NCBI GenBank assembly: GCA_009602735.1
Contig: WELA01006901.1
Location: 71,002-135,001 of the forward strand
DNA: 64,000 nucleotides
Origin: Mesotaenium endlicherianum
Taxonomy: Eukaryota > Streptophyta > Zygnematophyceae > Zygnematales > Mesotaeniaceae
Direction: 5' to 3'
The notes beneath the pieces were generated by a model. It was not told where the DNA came from, ran no database searches, and saw only the letters and a program-made list of their open reading frames with translations. The translations under genes were made by a program, and so were the position numbers. Position 1 is the stretch's first letter, and each line of letters opens with the position of its first letter. Positions 36,001 through 47,884 of this stretch are shown one piece after another.

Positions 36001-37609
36001 CTCCAACTCATGTCCTTACTCCAATTCCCGTCTCCGACTCCTCTTACCTCCTGTCTCCATCTCAAAGGCAAACTGATGTTGGCTTCCTGTCCCGTGCTGC
36101 CATCTGTCTCTTTCTTCTGGCGCAGCCTGCGGTTGGCACTGGCAGTGTCGCGCGTAGCACACCCCACTCGGCAGCACCTGAGCAGACGCGGGAGATGAGG
36201 GTCACAGTTAGCAAGATCCTCATGCCACTTGCATTTCAGGGGCCTCTCGATGCCAGGTGGCACATGGAGCTCCTGTGGCGCCTCGGCAGAATGTTGAGAC
36301 CGCACACCACTCTGCAGCTGCTTTCTTTTTCTCCCTTCTCAAAACCGGTCATGCATCTGCTTGTTCACATTTGTCACTATTTTCTAGAAACCAGGGGCCT
36401 TGTAAAACAGCTCCGGTGCCTCTCACACTCTCCTCCCCTCCCATCTTTCGGTGCAGTGCATGTTTTGCCTTCCTCATGTTCAGCGGCGGAAATTGAGCTT
36501 GTGGTAACATGTGTGCGCATCTTCGCTCGCCACCCCAGGCTGTTGGCTGCCCGGCGGTTCTTCTGCTGTGATGACGTTTGGGGGCCGCATTTTTTACGCA
36601 TAGCAGAACCATAGATCGACAAGTGGCGCTGTTTTCTTATCCCAAATGTGGGCTACTAACCTGCACTTCAGGTTTGGCAGTATTCAGTTCTTGCCAAGAT
36701 TCTGCAAGTTCTTGGTGAAGGAAGAGTTTGTGTGGCCAATACCCCTGGGCCCCTCTTGGGGCTGCCTTGGCCAGGCTAACTTAGGTGTGCCTGTCTCGCT
36801 CGAGATATCCTCCCACGTTCCTCCTCCCTCCCACCGCCCCCCTGCCACTGTCCCTTACTAGTGAATCCATCAACCTCTAATCAGCTAGAAACGTACCTGT
36901 GTGCTGCACTCTGTTGGACGCATGTGGGCAGGCTTGACTCAGACCCAGCCGGAGCAGGCAGCTGGGGCGGCGCCACCTGTTCTGCAGTATGTGCGCAAGA
37001 GGAAAGGGGCCCCCAGGGCTCTGGAAGATGACAGCCAGCCACCTCGTCTCGCCAGTTCCGGAGCAACCCCACAGACAACAGATGGCAGCCGTCGACTGAG
37101 CCAGCTGAGCCAGTCCCTTGTTTCTGCCTCGCAGGGCAGCACACAGCCACTCGAATCGCGTGACGTGGCAGGTAGCGAGGAGCTGGTGCACCACCACAGC
37201 TTCGTCGATGGCACCGAGGAGGCCCTGCCCTCACTCGGGCGCAAGCGCTCCCGGCTTGTCCTGCCCCCCTCCGACTCGCCTCTCACGACGTCCGAGTCGC
37301 GCGAGGAGGTCAGTGCCCGACCTTCTGTGCCTCACCTTCCTAGCTTTTTCTGCTCCTACATGCGCAATGGCGGAGGGGCGGCTCCCAGCATAATTATCCT
37401 GCTCTGGGGAAGACTCACCCAGTTGCTCTGTTGTTCTTGCGCGCTTGCCTTGCTCCTTATCCTTGTATTGGTGCAACTGGGGTGCGTGAATAGATGTGCA
37501 TACAGCACAGACATCGTGGCGGCAATGTACTTTTGCCCTTGTGCATGCAAGAATCGATATGCGGCACTTGACGTTTCATGGATCTGTGTTCTTGCAGTCT
37601 GATTTCTGA
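24045..37609 (+). CDS. SCC3: Cohesin subunit SCC3/STAG with an N-terminal PWWP domain
   Basis: Twenty-six phase-compatible exons (1,426 residues): 24045-24119, 24279-24355, 24481-24618, 24875-25079, 25293-25389, 25530-25645, 25898-25993, 26179-26342, 26626-26862, 27109-27253, 27457-27635, 27957-28108, 28446-28579, 29070-29243, 29626-29787, 30022-30222, 30462-30611, 31060-31260, 31677-31824, 32260-32381, 33013-33204, 33932-34233, 34894-35036, 35669-35950, 36932-37308, 37598-37609. SCC3 binds the kleisin of the cohesin ring and is needed for sister-chromatid cohesion in the nucleus. Residues 1-95 are an HDGF/LEDGF-type PWWP domain ([17 protein letters not shown], then [11 protein letters not shown]); residues 115-150 are an acidic tract and then a basic linker. 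SCC3 proper starts near residue 195 ([10 protein letters not shown]). The STAG domain (about 280-400) has [20 protein letters not shown]; the stromalin conservative domain (402-510) has [15 protein letters not shown] and [14 protein letters not shown]. The C-terminus is acidic and disordered. The last four-codon exon is tentative. Confidence 0.9.
24728..24855 (+). repeat. 64-bp tandem duplication in an SCC3 intron
   Basis: 24728-24791 and 24792-24855 are the same 64 bases with a single mismatch seen (CAACTTTG versus CAACATTG). It sits 20 bases upstream of the acceptor of the acidic-tract exon at 24875. Confidence 0.85.
30337..30490 (+). repeat. Duplicated 3' splice site and exon start in SCC3 (offset 87)
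   Basis: GCTTGTTGGTGGA occurs at 30341 and 30428, and CAG|GGnCCGGAG at 30375 and 30462. The copies diverge between these anchors. The upstream acceptor would be in frame, because 87 is a multiple of three and the stretch is open, adding 29 residues that include a Glu run. Confidence 0.75.
32747..32787. other. Assembly gap in an SCC3 intron
   Basis: 41 unknown bases between a G18 run and a G22 run, within the intron between exons 32260-32381 and 33013-33204. The pure G flanks look like sequencing artefact rather than genomic sequence. Confidence 0.95.
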
Positions 37610-38045
37610 ACGTGCGGTGCGAAGATACCCTAAGGAGTTGTGCAGTTGAAGGCCCCCAGCTACTCTATAAATAACACGTGTGAAAATGACGATTGAAAAG
37701 TTACACTAGGTCTTTAACAAGTTCTTTTCTCCATTATGTTATTCTCATGAGCAATATTGCTGCTGGAAATGGGTCATAAGTTTCCAATGCACATATCACC
37801 AAGCGTGCAGAATGTAGACAAGAGCAATATTGCAATTTGAGCATATCATTTCGTGCATGTCCTTGCACGAGTTAATGAACGATTTGCAATTATATGTGAG
37901 GCAGAATAGCAACACTTGCAAGTGATTAAGGATGTCGTGCGCTAAGAGCTCGGGCGTGCATCAATGTCATACAACTATGAAACAAGTCAGCAGGCTTTGC
38001 TGCTATAGAGTCTATAGTACATGTCACGTATTCGCGTACTTTTTA
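37610..38045. other. Downstream of SCC3, nothing recognised
   Basis: AT-rich sequence expected to hold the SCC3 3' UTR. Two short segments with AGCAATATTGC-like palindromes occur near 37752 and 37823. No gene seen. Confidence 0.4.
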
Positions 38046-38463
38046 GAAGTGTGTACTATCCAGAGTGAGCACCTCAAAATTGTAAATTGGAAAGAGAACA
38101 ACTAATGAAGTATGGCCCAAAAGATCACTGGAAGCACAACATGATCTTTGTAGAGTAGTCCCATGCAAGGGGGTAAGGTGTGACTTTGCTCACCACTTGT
38201 GAAGTTCTTCAAGTAATTGGAAGCCGCCCTAGGAGAGGTTGGCTTACTCTTCACAAGAGAGACTAGTGGCCCTGAAAACACAGAAAGAGTAAAAGTGTAT
38301 GCTTTACCGATAAGTCTGTTACTTACACCTGGCAATAGTGGGACTTCTAAAAAGATGTCTCTCTAGGGACATCTCTAGTACTTTTACTCCTGGGAACTCG
38401 ACGGGTTGGGCGCGGATTCAATGCATGTAGTCTTCATCTAAGATCTACCTTTGCATACACACG
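38046..38463 (-). repeat. Inverted repeat family B, left arm
   Basis: About 415 bases match 41391-41800 in reverse complement with moderate divergence. The best conserved block is the reverse complement of CTTCACAAGTGGTGAGCAAA. On the minus strand both copies can encode the same short peptide KNFTSGEQSH, so the repeat may derive from coding sequence. Confidence 0.7.
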
Positions 38464-38967
38464 TGTACCTATTGTGCTAGCGCTCCGATAGGCTAGTTAC
38501 TACTCAATTCAATCAAAAGCGAGATGCTAGAAATGCTAAATGCTTGGGATAGGTCGGGCTCACTTTACCACATGTTAAGCTTGTAAGATAAGCTTGCACA
38601 CGTACGTTTGTGCAATCGGACGGTTGCCCGCTAAGCCGTGGTACTCCTGCAGTCTGTGACGGTTCCTGTTGGGTGAGCACATGTTGGTCGACTGCGCCTA
38701 GGCCAACCGACGGGTTGCAGCTGTCGGTCGGTGGCCCTGGGTGCCCTTGGTGGCCTCGCCGCTTGGGTGTCGGGCACTTAGGAGTGCCTGGGCCCAAGTG
38801 ACGGGCATATAAGTGCCCTTGGGCCACTCAGGGGTGCCCGCCATCTTCCGGTGGCGCCACGTGGCCTTGGTGGCTCTCGTCGCTTGGGTGCCAAGCTGCT
38901 GGGGGTGTTTGGGTCATGGGGGGGAAACTCCCTTCGAGACTCCGGGTGAAATAGCGCCCAAAATTCA
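38464..38967. other. Between repeat B and repeat A; short direct repeat motif
   Basis: No gene. A GC-rich motif, GCCCGCCATCTTCCGGTGGC followed by GCCACGTGGCC, recurs in near-identical form around 39778-39806. It includes the CACGTG palindrome. Confidence 0.4.
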
Positions 38968-39585
38968 AAGTTTGACAATTTGTGTTCAAATTGCCTGATT
39001 TCGAAAGAAAGAAGGTGATATTAGGAAGAATAGTAGGAGTAGTAGTATGCACAAGAATAGTAGGAGTAGTAGTACGCAACAAATTGCGCGTCATCTGTTC
39101 TTGTCTAGTCTTTTCCTACATGCTGCTACGCTTATCTGTACTTGACTAATTGATAACAATACAAAGAGGTCAAAACAACTATATTCCAACTCCTAACCAA
39201 CACTATGGATTGGCAGCTGCATTCTTGCTCTGTTGAGGTTGTTCGTCGAATCGCCGCCGGTGGTTACTACTAATCGACAAAAACATATTGCAACACTAAC
39301 AAACAACAAAGACACCCTATCGTGCATGGCGAAGACTATTGTTGGCACCAACTTCGTTGCCCGCCTCGTGCCTCTCCCAGTGGATTGGAGGGTTAGAGGG
39401 GTGGGTGGGTGGGTATGTGTAGCAACTACCTTCCTGCTGCAATGAGGCTTCTTTGCAACGAGAAGCCTTATGAGGGTTTCGTTTGTCGATGAGACACAAC
39501 ACGTGTGAAATCGATCAAATTTAAACACTTTGTCAAACTTTGGTTTGCGACATTTCATGTCGCAAACCTTCAATTTTAAATTTAG
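38968..39585 (-). repeat. Dispersed repeat family A, copy 2 (reverse)
   Basis: Reverse complement of 5112-5706, about 618 bases, with small indels. The end near 39545-39567 is a perfect hairpin (TTGCGACA-TTTCA-TGTCGCAA). It lies between the arms of repeat B. No coding capacity was recognised. Confidence 0.7.
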
Positions 39586-41390
39586 CGCCCTGAAATCAAA
39601 ATGTCAAATTAGTACAGTGAATTAGCGACCTTTAATCAAACAAATATGTATTAATAGCGCCTTGGAATCAAACTTAGGAAATATAGTGACAAGATTCAAA
39701 AATTTAAGGCTCCGAATTCAAAATCTCAAAAAATTAGCTCCAGTTTCCACCCCATGGTTTGGGTCAAACGCTGGAGCCCGCCACCTTCTGGTGGCTCCAC
39801 GTGGCCCCCCCTCGGTGTCGTTGCCAAAGTAACGTTTGTTACTTGGGTCCTAGTGGCCCGTAGTGGCTATGAGCGAAAGTCAAGTACCTGGTGCGTCTAG
39901 TAGGTCTAGCGCACGCGACAAGTGTTGACTTGTCACGTGACATCTATCCCCTAGGCATGCTAGCATAGCAACTTAATAAACTAAATCACACAAATGCGAA
40001 GAGGCAAACGCTCGTTTGAGGTTGATCGCTCACACGCTTGTAGCTCGGGTATGTGCAACGACTTCAACTCAATAAATCATGACAAGGATATGAATGTGCA
40101 AGAGAATGCCCACTTAGTCTCCTGGTGCCTTGATGTTATGTAAATAGACTATAGCCTGAATCTTTACAAAGCACAAATATATACAAGCATGTCAAATATG
40201 ATATATAGCGAAGTACAAGAAATTGACAAAACACACTTTGAGATAGGTTCTAGTCTTTGCTTCTTCATCACCGGAGGTAGTGCCTCAAGTCCTCAAATGT
40301 TTAAGCTCATGAAAATCGCCATGAATGGAGCTTCATACACCCGAATATCTTTGTGCTTCTCAAAGTTAACCGAAAGACAATGAAACTTGGAAAAGACGCA
40401 CCCAAGTATGTATTTCTTTTGATTTCTTACATTGACCATGATTGAAAATGCGACGGTGTTGTGATTCTCATTCCTTCATTTCACTTGTGCATACAAGAGA
40501 TACAAATGTTCACATCGATTCTTGTTGTCTTCTTTTGTTGTTCTTCGGAAGTCAAGAATTGCTTTTGTATGCAGCCCACCCCTTCCCTCGTTGATCCATA
40601 TTTGAGCTAAGCAAGACATGCAAGCCCAATGGATTGATCCAATCAAGTTACACTTTCCATGGACTTGAATTGTTCAAGCTACAAAGTTAATTCAACACAC
40701 TTATGTAACTACTTTTTTTACTACAACCATTTGTTGGCGATAATTACGCACTCCACTCTTCAAAGAGTAACTTTTGAGTCCCATTATAAGTAGTCATGTG
40801 CAAAGGCTCTACCTAGCTGTCATGATTTATGGAGTCGACGTTGATGATAAAACTGAGCTACAAGTGCGTGAACGGTTAACTTAGAACAACCATTCTGCAT
40901 CTGATTTTACGCATCTATATGTTTACCTTTCCTAGATTTCCAAGTCTTCAAAGGAGCATCGAGTCACTTTCGAATGGGACCTCTTTTGCGTCATTTGGAT
41001 CGGTATTGGAGGTGTCTGCGCCACCTATTGGCCCCTAGCGGAAAGTCCCCAATGGCCTTTTTGTGACTAGACTTGCCCAAGAGTCACATTTTGGGCTATT
41101 CGCGACCCCAAAGGAGGCTCTGTGCTTTGTGCGCACAAATCCGCAAGTCCTCTAAAACACATTACGCTCACATTTCCTCACGTTTATACGCACCAAAATA
41201 GCTATAAGTTGGTGGCTACATCACCTATACCTAGAGGAAGCTTCCTCAACTTACTGATTCACTTTTGAGGCACTGTCTAGGACACATTGGTCAAGGTAAG
41301 CTCAATCAATGAAGAGCTCTTGGCATATTCTTACATCTAGTGTTGATTGGTTTTAGTTGCGCATAGCCTACACGAGTGCTAGTACATCCT
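39586..41390. other. AT-rich region between repeats, no gene recognised
   Basis: Many in-frame stops on both strands and no motif of a known family. Probably old repeat or the interior of an element bounded by repeat B. Confidence 0.4.
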
Positions 41391-41800
41391 TTGCATACAT
41401 TTGTAAAGTAGGAAAGTCCTGCTGGAGTAACCTCATGCATTGAATTTGCGCCAAACCCGCCACTTTTTCAGAAGTATAAATCTCTAGAGATGCCCATTAT
41501 ATGGCATTTTTTTGAAATTGGCAAGTTGTAAATGACGGAGTTATTAGTTTAATTAATACTCTTGTGTTTTCAAGGCCACTACTCTCTTGTGAAGAAGAGG
41601 CGGGCCTCTCGTAGGCCGATTTCCAGTTACTGGAAGAACTTCACAAGTGGTGAGCAAAGTCACAGCTTTAAACCCTTGCAAAACTACTCTAAGAAAATCC
41701 TTCCAATATGCTATAAGTGACCTTCTAGGCCCATCTTCATTTGTTGTTTTCTTTCCAATTTTCAGTACTTACTCTGATTGGTACAAAATGCTTTTTCAAA
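41391..41800 (+). repeat. Inverted repeat family B, right arm
   Basis: Reverse complement of 38046-38463. Together the arms could be long terminal inverted repeats of a roughly 3.75-kb element, or two independent insertions in opposite orientation. No transposase was recognised between them. Confidence 0.65.
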
Positions 41801-41989
41801 AAACCCATTTTTGCATGCAAGCATCTAGAATCTACAGCGTATGCCACTTGTAGTGGGAGAGACTATCAATCATACTACAAGGGAATCACTTGGGAAGACT
41901 TAGATTCGGATCTCAATATTATCACTGAACCCTTTGAGGAAGAGCAGCAAGTACCCCTGCCACTTGTAGCTGATGAGCCATAAGCCTGT

Positions 41990-43190
41990 AGATCTCTATG
42001 GCAGGTGACCAAGACACAAAGACAGACAAGGCCTCGCTTTTTTGCTTTAGCGGTAGACCAGGCACGTGTGATTTGGATGACATTATCTCTGAGTTTGAGG
42101 TTGACTTCAAGAATGCAAAGCTCATGACCCGGCAATCGTTAAGCGCCAGGTTTGGCACACTGATGCGCTACCTTCTTCAAGAGGCCCGAGATAAGTCCCG
42201 TGAGAAGTCTGTTGAAGTGATGCTCCGCACAGAGTCTATGGAGACCCTTCAGTGGTCAAGCTGTTCGCACACCCCGTGCAGGCATTCTGGGTCATCTTGA
42301 GGAGATAGTTCTAGTTTGCTATTGAGGAGAAGGAGTACAAACTGCACCACTTCTATCGTCACAAGGGAGAGACGATCCGCATGTTCTACCGTTGCTTGAC
42401 CCACCCACGCCTTGACGTGGGCATCATCACCGACCGTGAGGTCGCGGAGATCTTCTTGTGTGCTATAGAGCCGCGTCAGAGGGAGAGAGATATCGTTCGC
42501 ATCGACGTTGAATGCACATTGGAGGATGCCTACCACTCCGTAGAGCGACAAAGTCTTGCAGTCGCACAGAGCAACAACAACAATCGTGTGGGCTTGGCGT
42601 CTACCGGCGTACGTCAAAAGATGTCAGTATTTCTATCCTTTGCACACTTTGTCACTGTTTACCAGCAGCAACAACAGCAGCCGCGGTGCTCCCAGCAGCA
42701 CGCACAGGCGCCCACACAGCCTCGCAACGCGCCAAGTGGCCGCATTTCCATGGCCGTGACAACATAGAGCAATCCCTGCTGGGCATGCGTGAAGACGAGC
42801 CACTCTTGTCGCGACTACACGCTTTTGCAAAACGACGAGCCCGACAACTGCACCTACTGCAGTAAGGCTAAAAATTGTAGGTTGTGTGCCTGCACAAGAA
42901 GCGCAACATCAAGAACGAATGCGCTTGCTACGATCCAACGCTCACATTGGGCCAGCGAGGGATGCAAAATCCTTGCATGGGCGAACACTCCGCAAATATG
43001 GCAGCCACGGCTACAACAGATGCCACGCTGACACGTGGAGATGATGTCTTCAGATACGACGCCATCAACAACATGCTGCTCGTGTCCAAGGTGGAGAACG
43101 CGCAACTCCGCACGTTGTTTGCTCTCATGGTTTCTTCAACATACCTAGACGCTCACGCCTCTCTACGCAATAGCTCGACACCCGGATATG
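41990..43190 (+). pseudogene. Decayed gag-like polyprotein remnant
   Basis: An open stretch at 41998-42300 (MAGDQDTKTDKASLFCFSGR...) is followed by DLDDIISEFEVDFKNAKLMT, which resembles the start of a retrotransposon gag capsid domain. Frames then shift to REVAEIFLCAIEP and a Gln-rich part. A Cys-rich CTYCSKAKN segment near 42855 may be a ruined zinc knuckle. No protease or reverse transcriptase follows; the sequence ends against the opposite-strand pol at about 43197. The family assignment is weak. Confidence 0.4.
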
Positions 43191-43196
43191 CTCGAG

Positions 43197-45295
43197 AACA
43201 AAGGGCATCTTTAAGGGTCTGGAAGGCAGCCTGCTGCTCTTCCCCCCACGCATACCCGATGTCTTTCTTAGTAAGGTCAGTCAGTTTACTGGTCAGTCAG
43301 TTTAGCCAACCCGAGGAAGGATCTAACTTCAGAGACAGACTGTGGTACTGGCCAGTCCCTTATGGTCTGGACTTTCTTAGGATCCACACTGATGCCCTCT
43401 TTACTCACAACGTGGCCTAAGAATCCCATACTTTCCTTAAAGAAATTACACTTGCTCATTTTAGCATATAAGTGATTTTTCCGCAGAGTGTCCAGGACTG
43501 TCCTTAAGTGTTCAGTGTGCTGAGCTTCATCTTTAGAGAAAATTAGAATATCATCCAGGAAAACTTGCACAAACTTATCCAAACAAGGTCTAAAAATGTC
43601 ATTCATAGCACCCATGAAGGTAGCAGGAGCATTAGTCAGTCCAAATGGCATCACGTTGAACTCATAGTGTCCATAACGTGTGCGGAAGGCAGTCTTGTGT
43701 TCATCCCCCTCAGCAATTCTGATTTGATGATAACCACTCTTGAGATCTATCTTACTGAACACCTTAGCACCAGACAGGGTATCAAGCAAGTCCTCGATCC
43801 TGGGTAAAGCATACTTGTTCTTTACTGTAATTCTGTTCAGGGCTCTGTAATCCACACACATCCGCATACTGCCATCCTTTTTCTTAACAAATAGGATGGG
43901 TGCGCCGTAAGGTGATTTACTGGGAGAAATATAACCATTTTCCTCAAGCTCTGCAATCTGTGTTTTCAACTCCTCGCTCTCCACATAAGACAAGCCATAC
44001 GTGCGTTGCCAAGGTGGCTGACTCCCAGGTAATAGATCAATCCTATGATCTACTTCCCTCTTAGGGGGTAGTCCTGGAGGCATATTAAATACATCCGTGT
44101 ACTGAGCAACAATTTTTGCAGCAGTAGGGTGCTCCGGAGGGCTTACCTTTTTCTCAACCACTTCTTCAGGTTGAGGAGGTACCTCTCTTAGCAGCAGACA
44201 GAACATTCTGTCTTCCTTCTGGTTCCAGCTTTTGACGAACTCCATTGCATTCAGCAACTTGCATCCTTCTGGAAGCCTCTTCTTTTCCTTCATTTGCCAT
44301 CCACACAGGACAAGAGGAAGAGCACTGGTGGGTGCCAAGTCAGTCTGCCCATCACTGGCTCCTCTCACTTTAACTGTACCTCTGCTCCAACACACTTCAG
44401 CTTGATGTCTATTAAGCCAGGACCTGCCTAGCACGAGATCATAAAAGCCAATGTTGAGTACCTCAAATGTAAGCGTTTCAGTTAGAATTGCAATGCCAGA
44501 ACCTAATTGGACCTCAATAGGCTTGGTTATAACTCCTCCCGGGATACTTGAGGCATCTCCAAGGAATATTTTTCTATTCCCTTGGGTGACAGTAGGCAGC
44601 CTTAGCCGCTTAACTAAGTCCTTGTGGATAAAAGTATGTGACGCCCCTCCGTCAACAAATGCCCTCACCTTCCTACCTGCAATCATGCAATGCAGTAGGA
44701 TAGGGGGGACTGTCTTTTCCTGACTTTCGCATTGTTCTCCTGACGTAGCAAAGAAATGTTGGACATCAGGTGGAACAAGAGCATCCAGAGTGTGCACTCT
44801 CTGGACGTCTATATTGCTGATGGTCTCCTTTATCTGGTTGTAAGGCACGCATAGTGAATACAGTTCAGCAGGACCCATAATACCTGCTACGAGGGCAGCT
44901 AGTGACGACTCACTATCTCTAGCATCCTCACAGTCAGTAGACTGGATTACTGACTGTTGCTGTCTTTTAAAGGCTGGTCTTTTCTCTCGACTTTGGGCAG
45001 GTGCTTGAGTGGACACTGTTCTCTGTAGTGGCCTTTCTGCTGACAATGGATTTTGCTGAGGCTGGTCTTGGCTTAGTCCTACCACCACCCCTTCCATAGC
45101 CACCTCGAGAGGAACCACCTCTACCTCTAGACTGAATAGCATTGTACTCATACTCATATTCATCACCCTGATTATCCTCAGTTTGGTCTCCTTCAATTGC
45201 ATTGTAGGAACCGTGGGGCTTTTTGACAATCTTAGACACCAAAGCGTTACTCTGGCGCTTGTGATTGAACTGCTGCTGATCCCAGGCGTCAGCAT
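43197..45295 (-). pseudogene. Ty3/gypsy pol remnant: protease and reverse transcriptase
   Basis: A long minus-strand frame carries, in order, an aspartic protease ([14 protein letters not shown]), and a Ty3-type reverse transcriptase with [44 protein letters not shown], the catalytic FLDD in [10 protein letters not shown], and [10 protein letters not shown]. The frame stops just after VRSFLGLA, where a short deletion and an in-frame TAA occur (43286). The next segment (LTKKDIGYAWGEEQQAAF), the start of the RNase H region, continues only to about 43197. RNase H and integrase are missing. The copy cannot be functional by itself. Confidence 0.9.
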
Positions 45296-46414
45296 CTTGG
45301 ATCAAGTCACCCAGTTTCTCATACTTTTTCTCAGCAAAATGACCAGAGACCTCGGATTTCAAGCCATACGTGAGTATGCTATCCTATACCGTTCTGGCAA
45401 ATCTGGCTGCTTCATCATGTTCTCCTGGAACTTTTGAGCAAACTCAGCAACTGAAGTGGTCTGCTTCAGTGTTAGGGAGATCATCGCATAGATAGCTTTC
45501 TCCTGCTGGTTGATGACATCAAACTTCTTATGCAACTTCTCGACAAACTCTACCCACGTAGGGTCACCGAGTTGCCGAGCCTTACGCTCTCCCTTCCAGT
45601 AAAGCCACCAGTTTGCGGCACTGCCTTTCACTAGCGCACCGGTGTGCCTGACCTTCTCGTAATCTTGCAATTCTGGGTAGTTCTCCAGCCACTGCTCAAC
45701 GTCCGCGAGAAACTTGATCAGGTAATATTTTCTGTTTCCCTCAGGATCATATTCCTGGGGAGGTTTCGGCTTGGGCTTACTAGGCCCTTGGCCACCACCA
45801 CTAGTGGTTTGAGACCCCAGTTGATCTTTGTCCCGCAGTAGAGACATTATGATTCTTTTGTCCTCCTGTTGGGACTCATACATGGTCGCCATTTGCGACT
45901 GCATCTGAACGAACAATGCTCCCAAGTCTACACTCTGGGGTGGTAGATTAGCAAATGCAGCAGCAGCATTGGCATCTACTCGCTAAGTAGTGTCCTCAAC
46001 AATCCCTCTCGCTCCTGCAGCGGCAATTCCTGCTGCATTCAGCCGGTCACGTATTTGACCTAGGGGTACATTGAGTTGTACAGCAGGAGGTGAGTTCAGA
46101 ACATTGGCCCTTGATGCCATAAGTTCTTCAACAGTGCGCTCATCAGCCGACTGTCCTTCCCTCCTTTCTGTATCTTCAGCGGCCTTTGCCATTTGTTCAG
46201 CTTCTAATCTGGCTCTCTCCTCCTCAGCTTGCTGTGCTGCGACTGCGGCAATAGCAGCTGCCTCATGTGCAGCCTCTCTTGCTGCAGTATCTGCTACTGC
46301 TTCAGAATAGGTACGGGTTCCCGCTACATGGCTTTCCGCCTGGTTTTCGACATTCTCGTTATCCTGGTTCTCCATGTCTCGGGAGTTGCTAGTTTGAGAC
46401 CTTGTCCTTACCAT
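45296..46414 (-). pseudogene. Ty3/gypsy gag remnant, same element
   Basis: Starts with ATG at 46414 (MVRTRSQTSNSRDMENQ) and an Ala/Glu-rich N-terminal part. An in-frame TAG at 45983-45985 interrupts it; the same frame continues through the capsid (AANWWLYWKGERKARQLGDP, TSVAEFAQKFQENM). A frameshift near 45360 moves the end ([20 protein letters not shown], then an RGG-rich tail) to another frame. The zinc-knuckle region near 45000-45045 keeps [12 protein letters not shown] but has Ser for the first Cys. The gag lies directly after the primer binding site and LTR at 46434-46661. Confidence 0.8.
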
Positions 46415-46433
46415 ACAAAGAAGACTGTGATAA

Positions 46434-46448
46434 CTGCACCGATACCAC
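46434..46448 (-). other. Primer binding site of the minus-strand element
   Basis: Read on the minus strand, GTGGTATCGGTGCAG follows the LTR end TTCA. The TGGTATC core is what plant LTR elements primed by initiator-Met tRNA carry, here with changes after the seventh base. Confidence 0.6.
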
Positions 46449-46661
46449 TGAAATGAATCGACTTACCAAATAGGCGATTAACAATTAATAAAGATCTTTA
46501 TATCAGCAAGTAATCTTTATGGTATTTTTCGTTAAGTGGTTCAACGGCAAAGGACAACACACTAGCAGTGAATAATACTCGTAAGTCAAATGCGAGTAAA
46601 CTAGCATCAATAATGCAAATCAGTAAACTCATACATAAGCAAGGTTAGAAAACAGTGCGTT
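46449..46661 (-). repeat. LTR fragment (3' part), family L1, reverse
   Basis: Reverse complement of the last 213 bases of the LTR at 49641-50307 and 1-503. It is the 5' LTR remnant of the minus-strand gag-pol. Homology ends abruptly at about 46661, next to the plus-strand integrase fragment. Confidence 0.85.
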
Positions 46662-46684
46662 CACCTCTAAGTTCTGGAGAGCTT

Positions 46685-47556
46685 TAATGGGGTTAATGGG
46701 AGTCAAACAGCTGCTCAGCACAACAAACCACCCTTAGACCGATGGGCAGATTGAAAGAACTAACCGAGTTCTGCAGGAGGTGCTGAGAGCATATATTAAC
46801 CAAAAACAGGATAATTGGGATGACCTGTTGCCTCAAATTCAGTATGCGGTCAACAGTGCCGTGCACGCGTTAACGGGCAAGACTCCTTTTGAACTCAGCC
46901 TGGGTAGAGTCCCTAAGTCTCCTTTAGATGTGCTAGGGGAATCTCTAACTCACCCTGAAGGGATTGACAACCCGGTCTTCCTCCAGTTAACTCAGGAGTT
47001 TGTTGACACCCTGTCAGAAGTCCAACGAAACTTGCACAAGGCCCAAGAAAACCAACAAAAATACGCTAATCAACACCGTCGGGAACTAACATTTTCCAAC
47101 GAGGATTTAGTCAAACTGCATTCTCAGCTCCTGTACCTCCCTGGTGTGGTCAAGAAAAAGCTTGGCCCTGTCTGGGTCGGTCCACATTCGGTGGTACGTC
47201 GTCTCGGTCAGAATGCTTACAAACTGAACATGTCAGCTGACTACAAGGGTCACCCGGTCTTTAATGTCTCCTTTCTGGAACCATACATCAAAGGTGATTC
47301 ACTGTTCACAGGTCGGTTACCTGTCCAACCGGGACCGGTCCCCGCTGTCCGGGACGGCGACCCTGAGGAACATGAGGTCGATGAGATTTTAGACGCTCGC
47401 TCGGTCCATCGATTGTCTAAATATGTCATGAAGTACCTCATGTGATGGAAGGGTTACGATGCCTCGGGGGACACTTGGGAATTTAAAGATCAGCTGACCA
47501 ATGCCAAAGGGGCGTTGAAACGGTTCCACCTTCGGGCGGCTGGGGCACCTCCCTAA
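46685..47556 (+). pseudogene. Chromovirus integrase C-terminal part with chromodomain
   Basis: The fragment begins inside the integrase core. It keeps the region of the third catalytic acid (DGQIERTNRVLQEVL), the GPY/F-like module (KKKLGPVWVGPHSV, VFNVSFLEPYI) and a chromodomain (HEVDEILDARSVHRLSKYV ... WKGYDASGDTWEF). Two in-frame stops break it: TAG at 46735-46737, in the conserved STTNHP-TDGQ motif where Gln is normal, and TGA at 47443-47445 inside the chromodomain, before WKGY. The zinc-binding N-terminus and first two catalytic acids are missing. It is on the strand opposite to the adjacent gag-pol. Chromodomains steer such elements to heterochromatin. Confidence 0.88.
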
Positions 47557-47608
47557 CAGTCATTTCAGTTGACACGGGAAGGTGACAGGAGGTCCTGTCT
47601 CCATTTAA

Positions 47609-47759
47609 GTTGGAGGGGGATGTGACAGTTAGTGACAGTTGTGACAGGCAGCCCACCTTTAAAATTAAGTTGGAGGGAGTGGTAGTCTCTGATCACCATA
47701 TTACACACTCAACCTGCGCTCACACTCACTTGCTCTCCAACTCAATTTTTCCTTATATT
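47609..47759 (+). repeat. Polypurine tract and 3' LTR start, family L2
   Basis: AAGTTGGAGGGGGA (about 47607-47620) is followed by TGTGACAGTTAGTGACAG, a typical PPT-TG junction just downstream of the integrase frame. The LTR runs at least to the single N at 47760; its 3' end is not resolved. A second similar purine tract (AAGTTGGAGGGAGTGG) occurs at 47667. Confidence 0.6.
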
Positions 47760-47884
47760 NATTCCTTATATTCGCTCACACAAGGTATTCCACTCTAGGA
47801 ACTCTCCCTATCGCGTCCCTCTTCATCAAGGGCACTCAGTAGCGGCAAAATATCATGACTTCACTAACTGCATTGTGTTTATGA

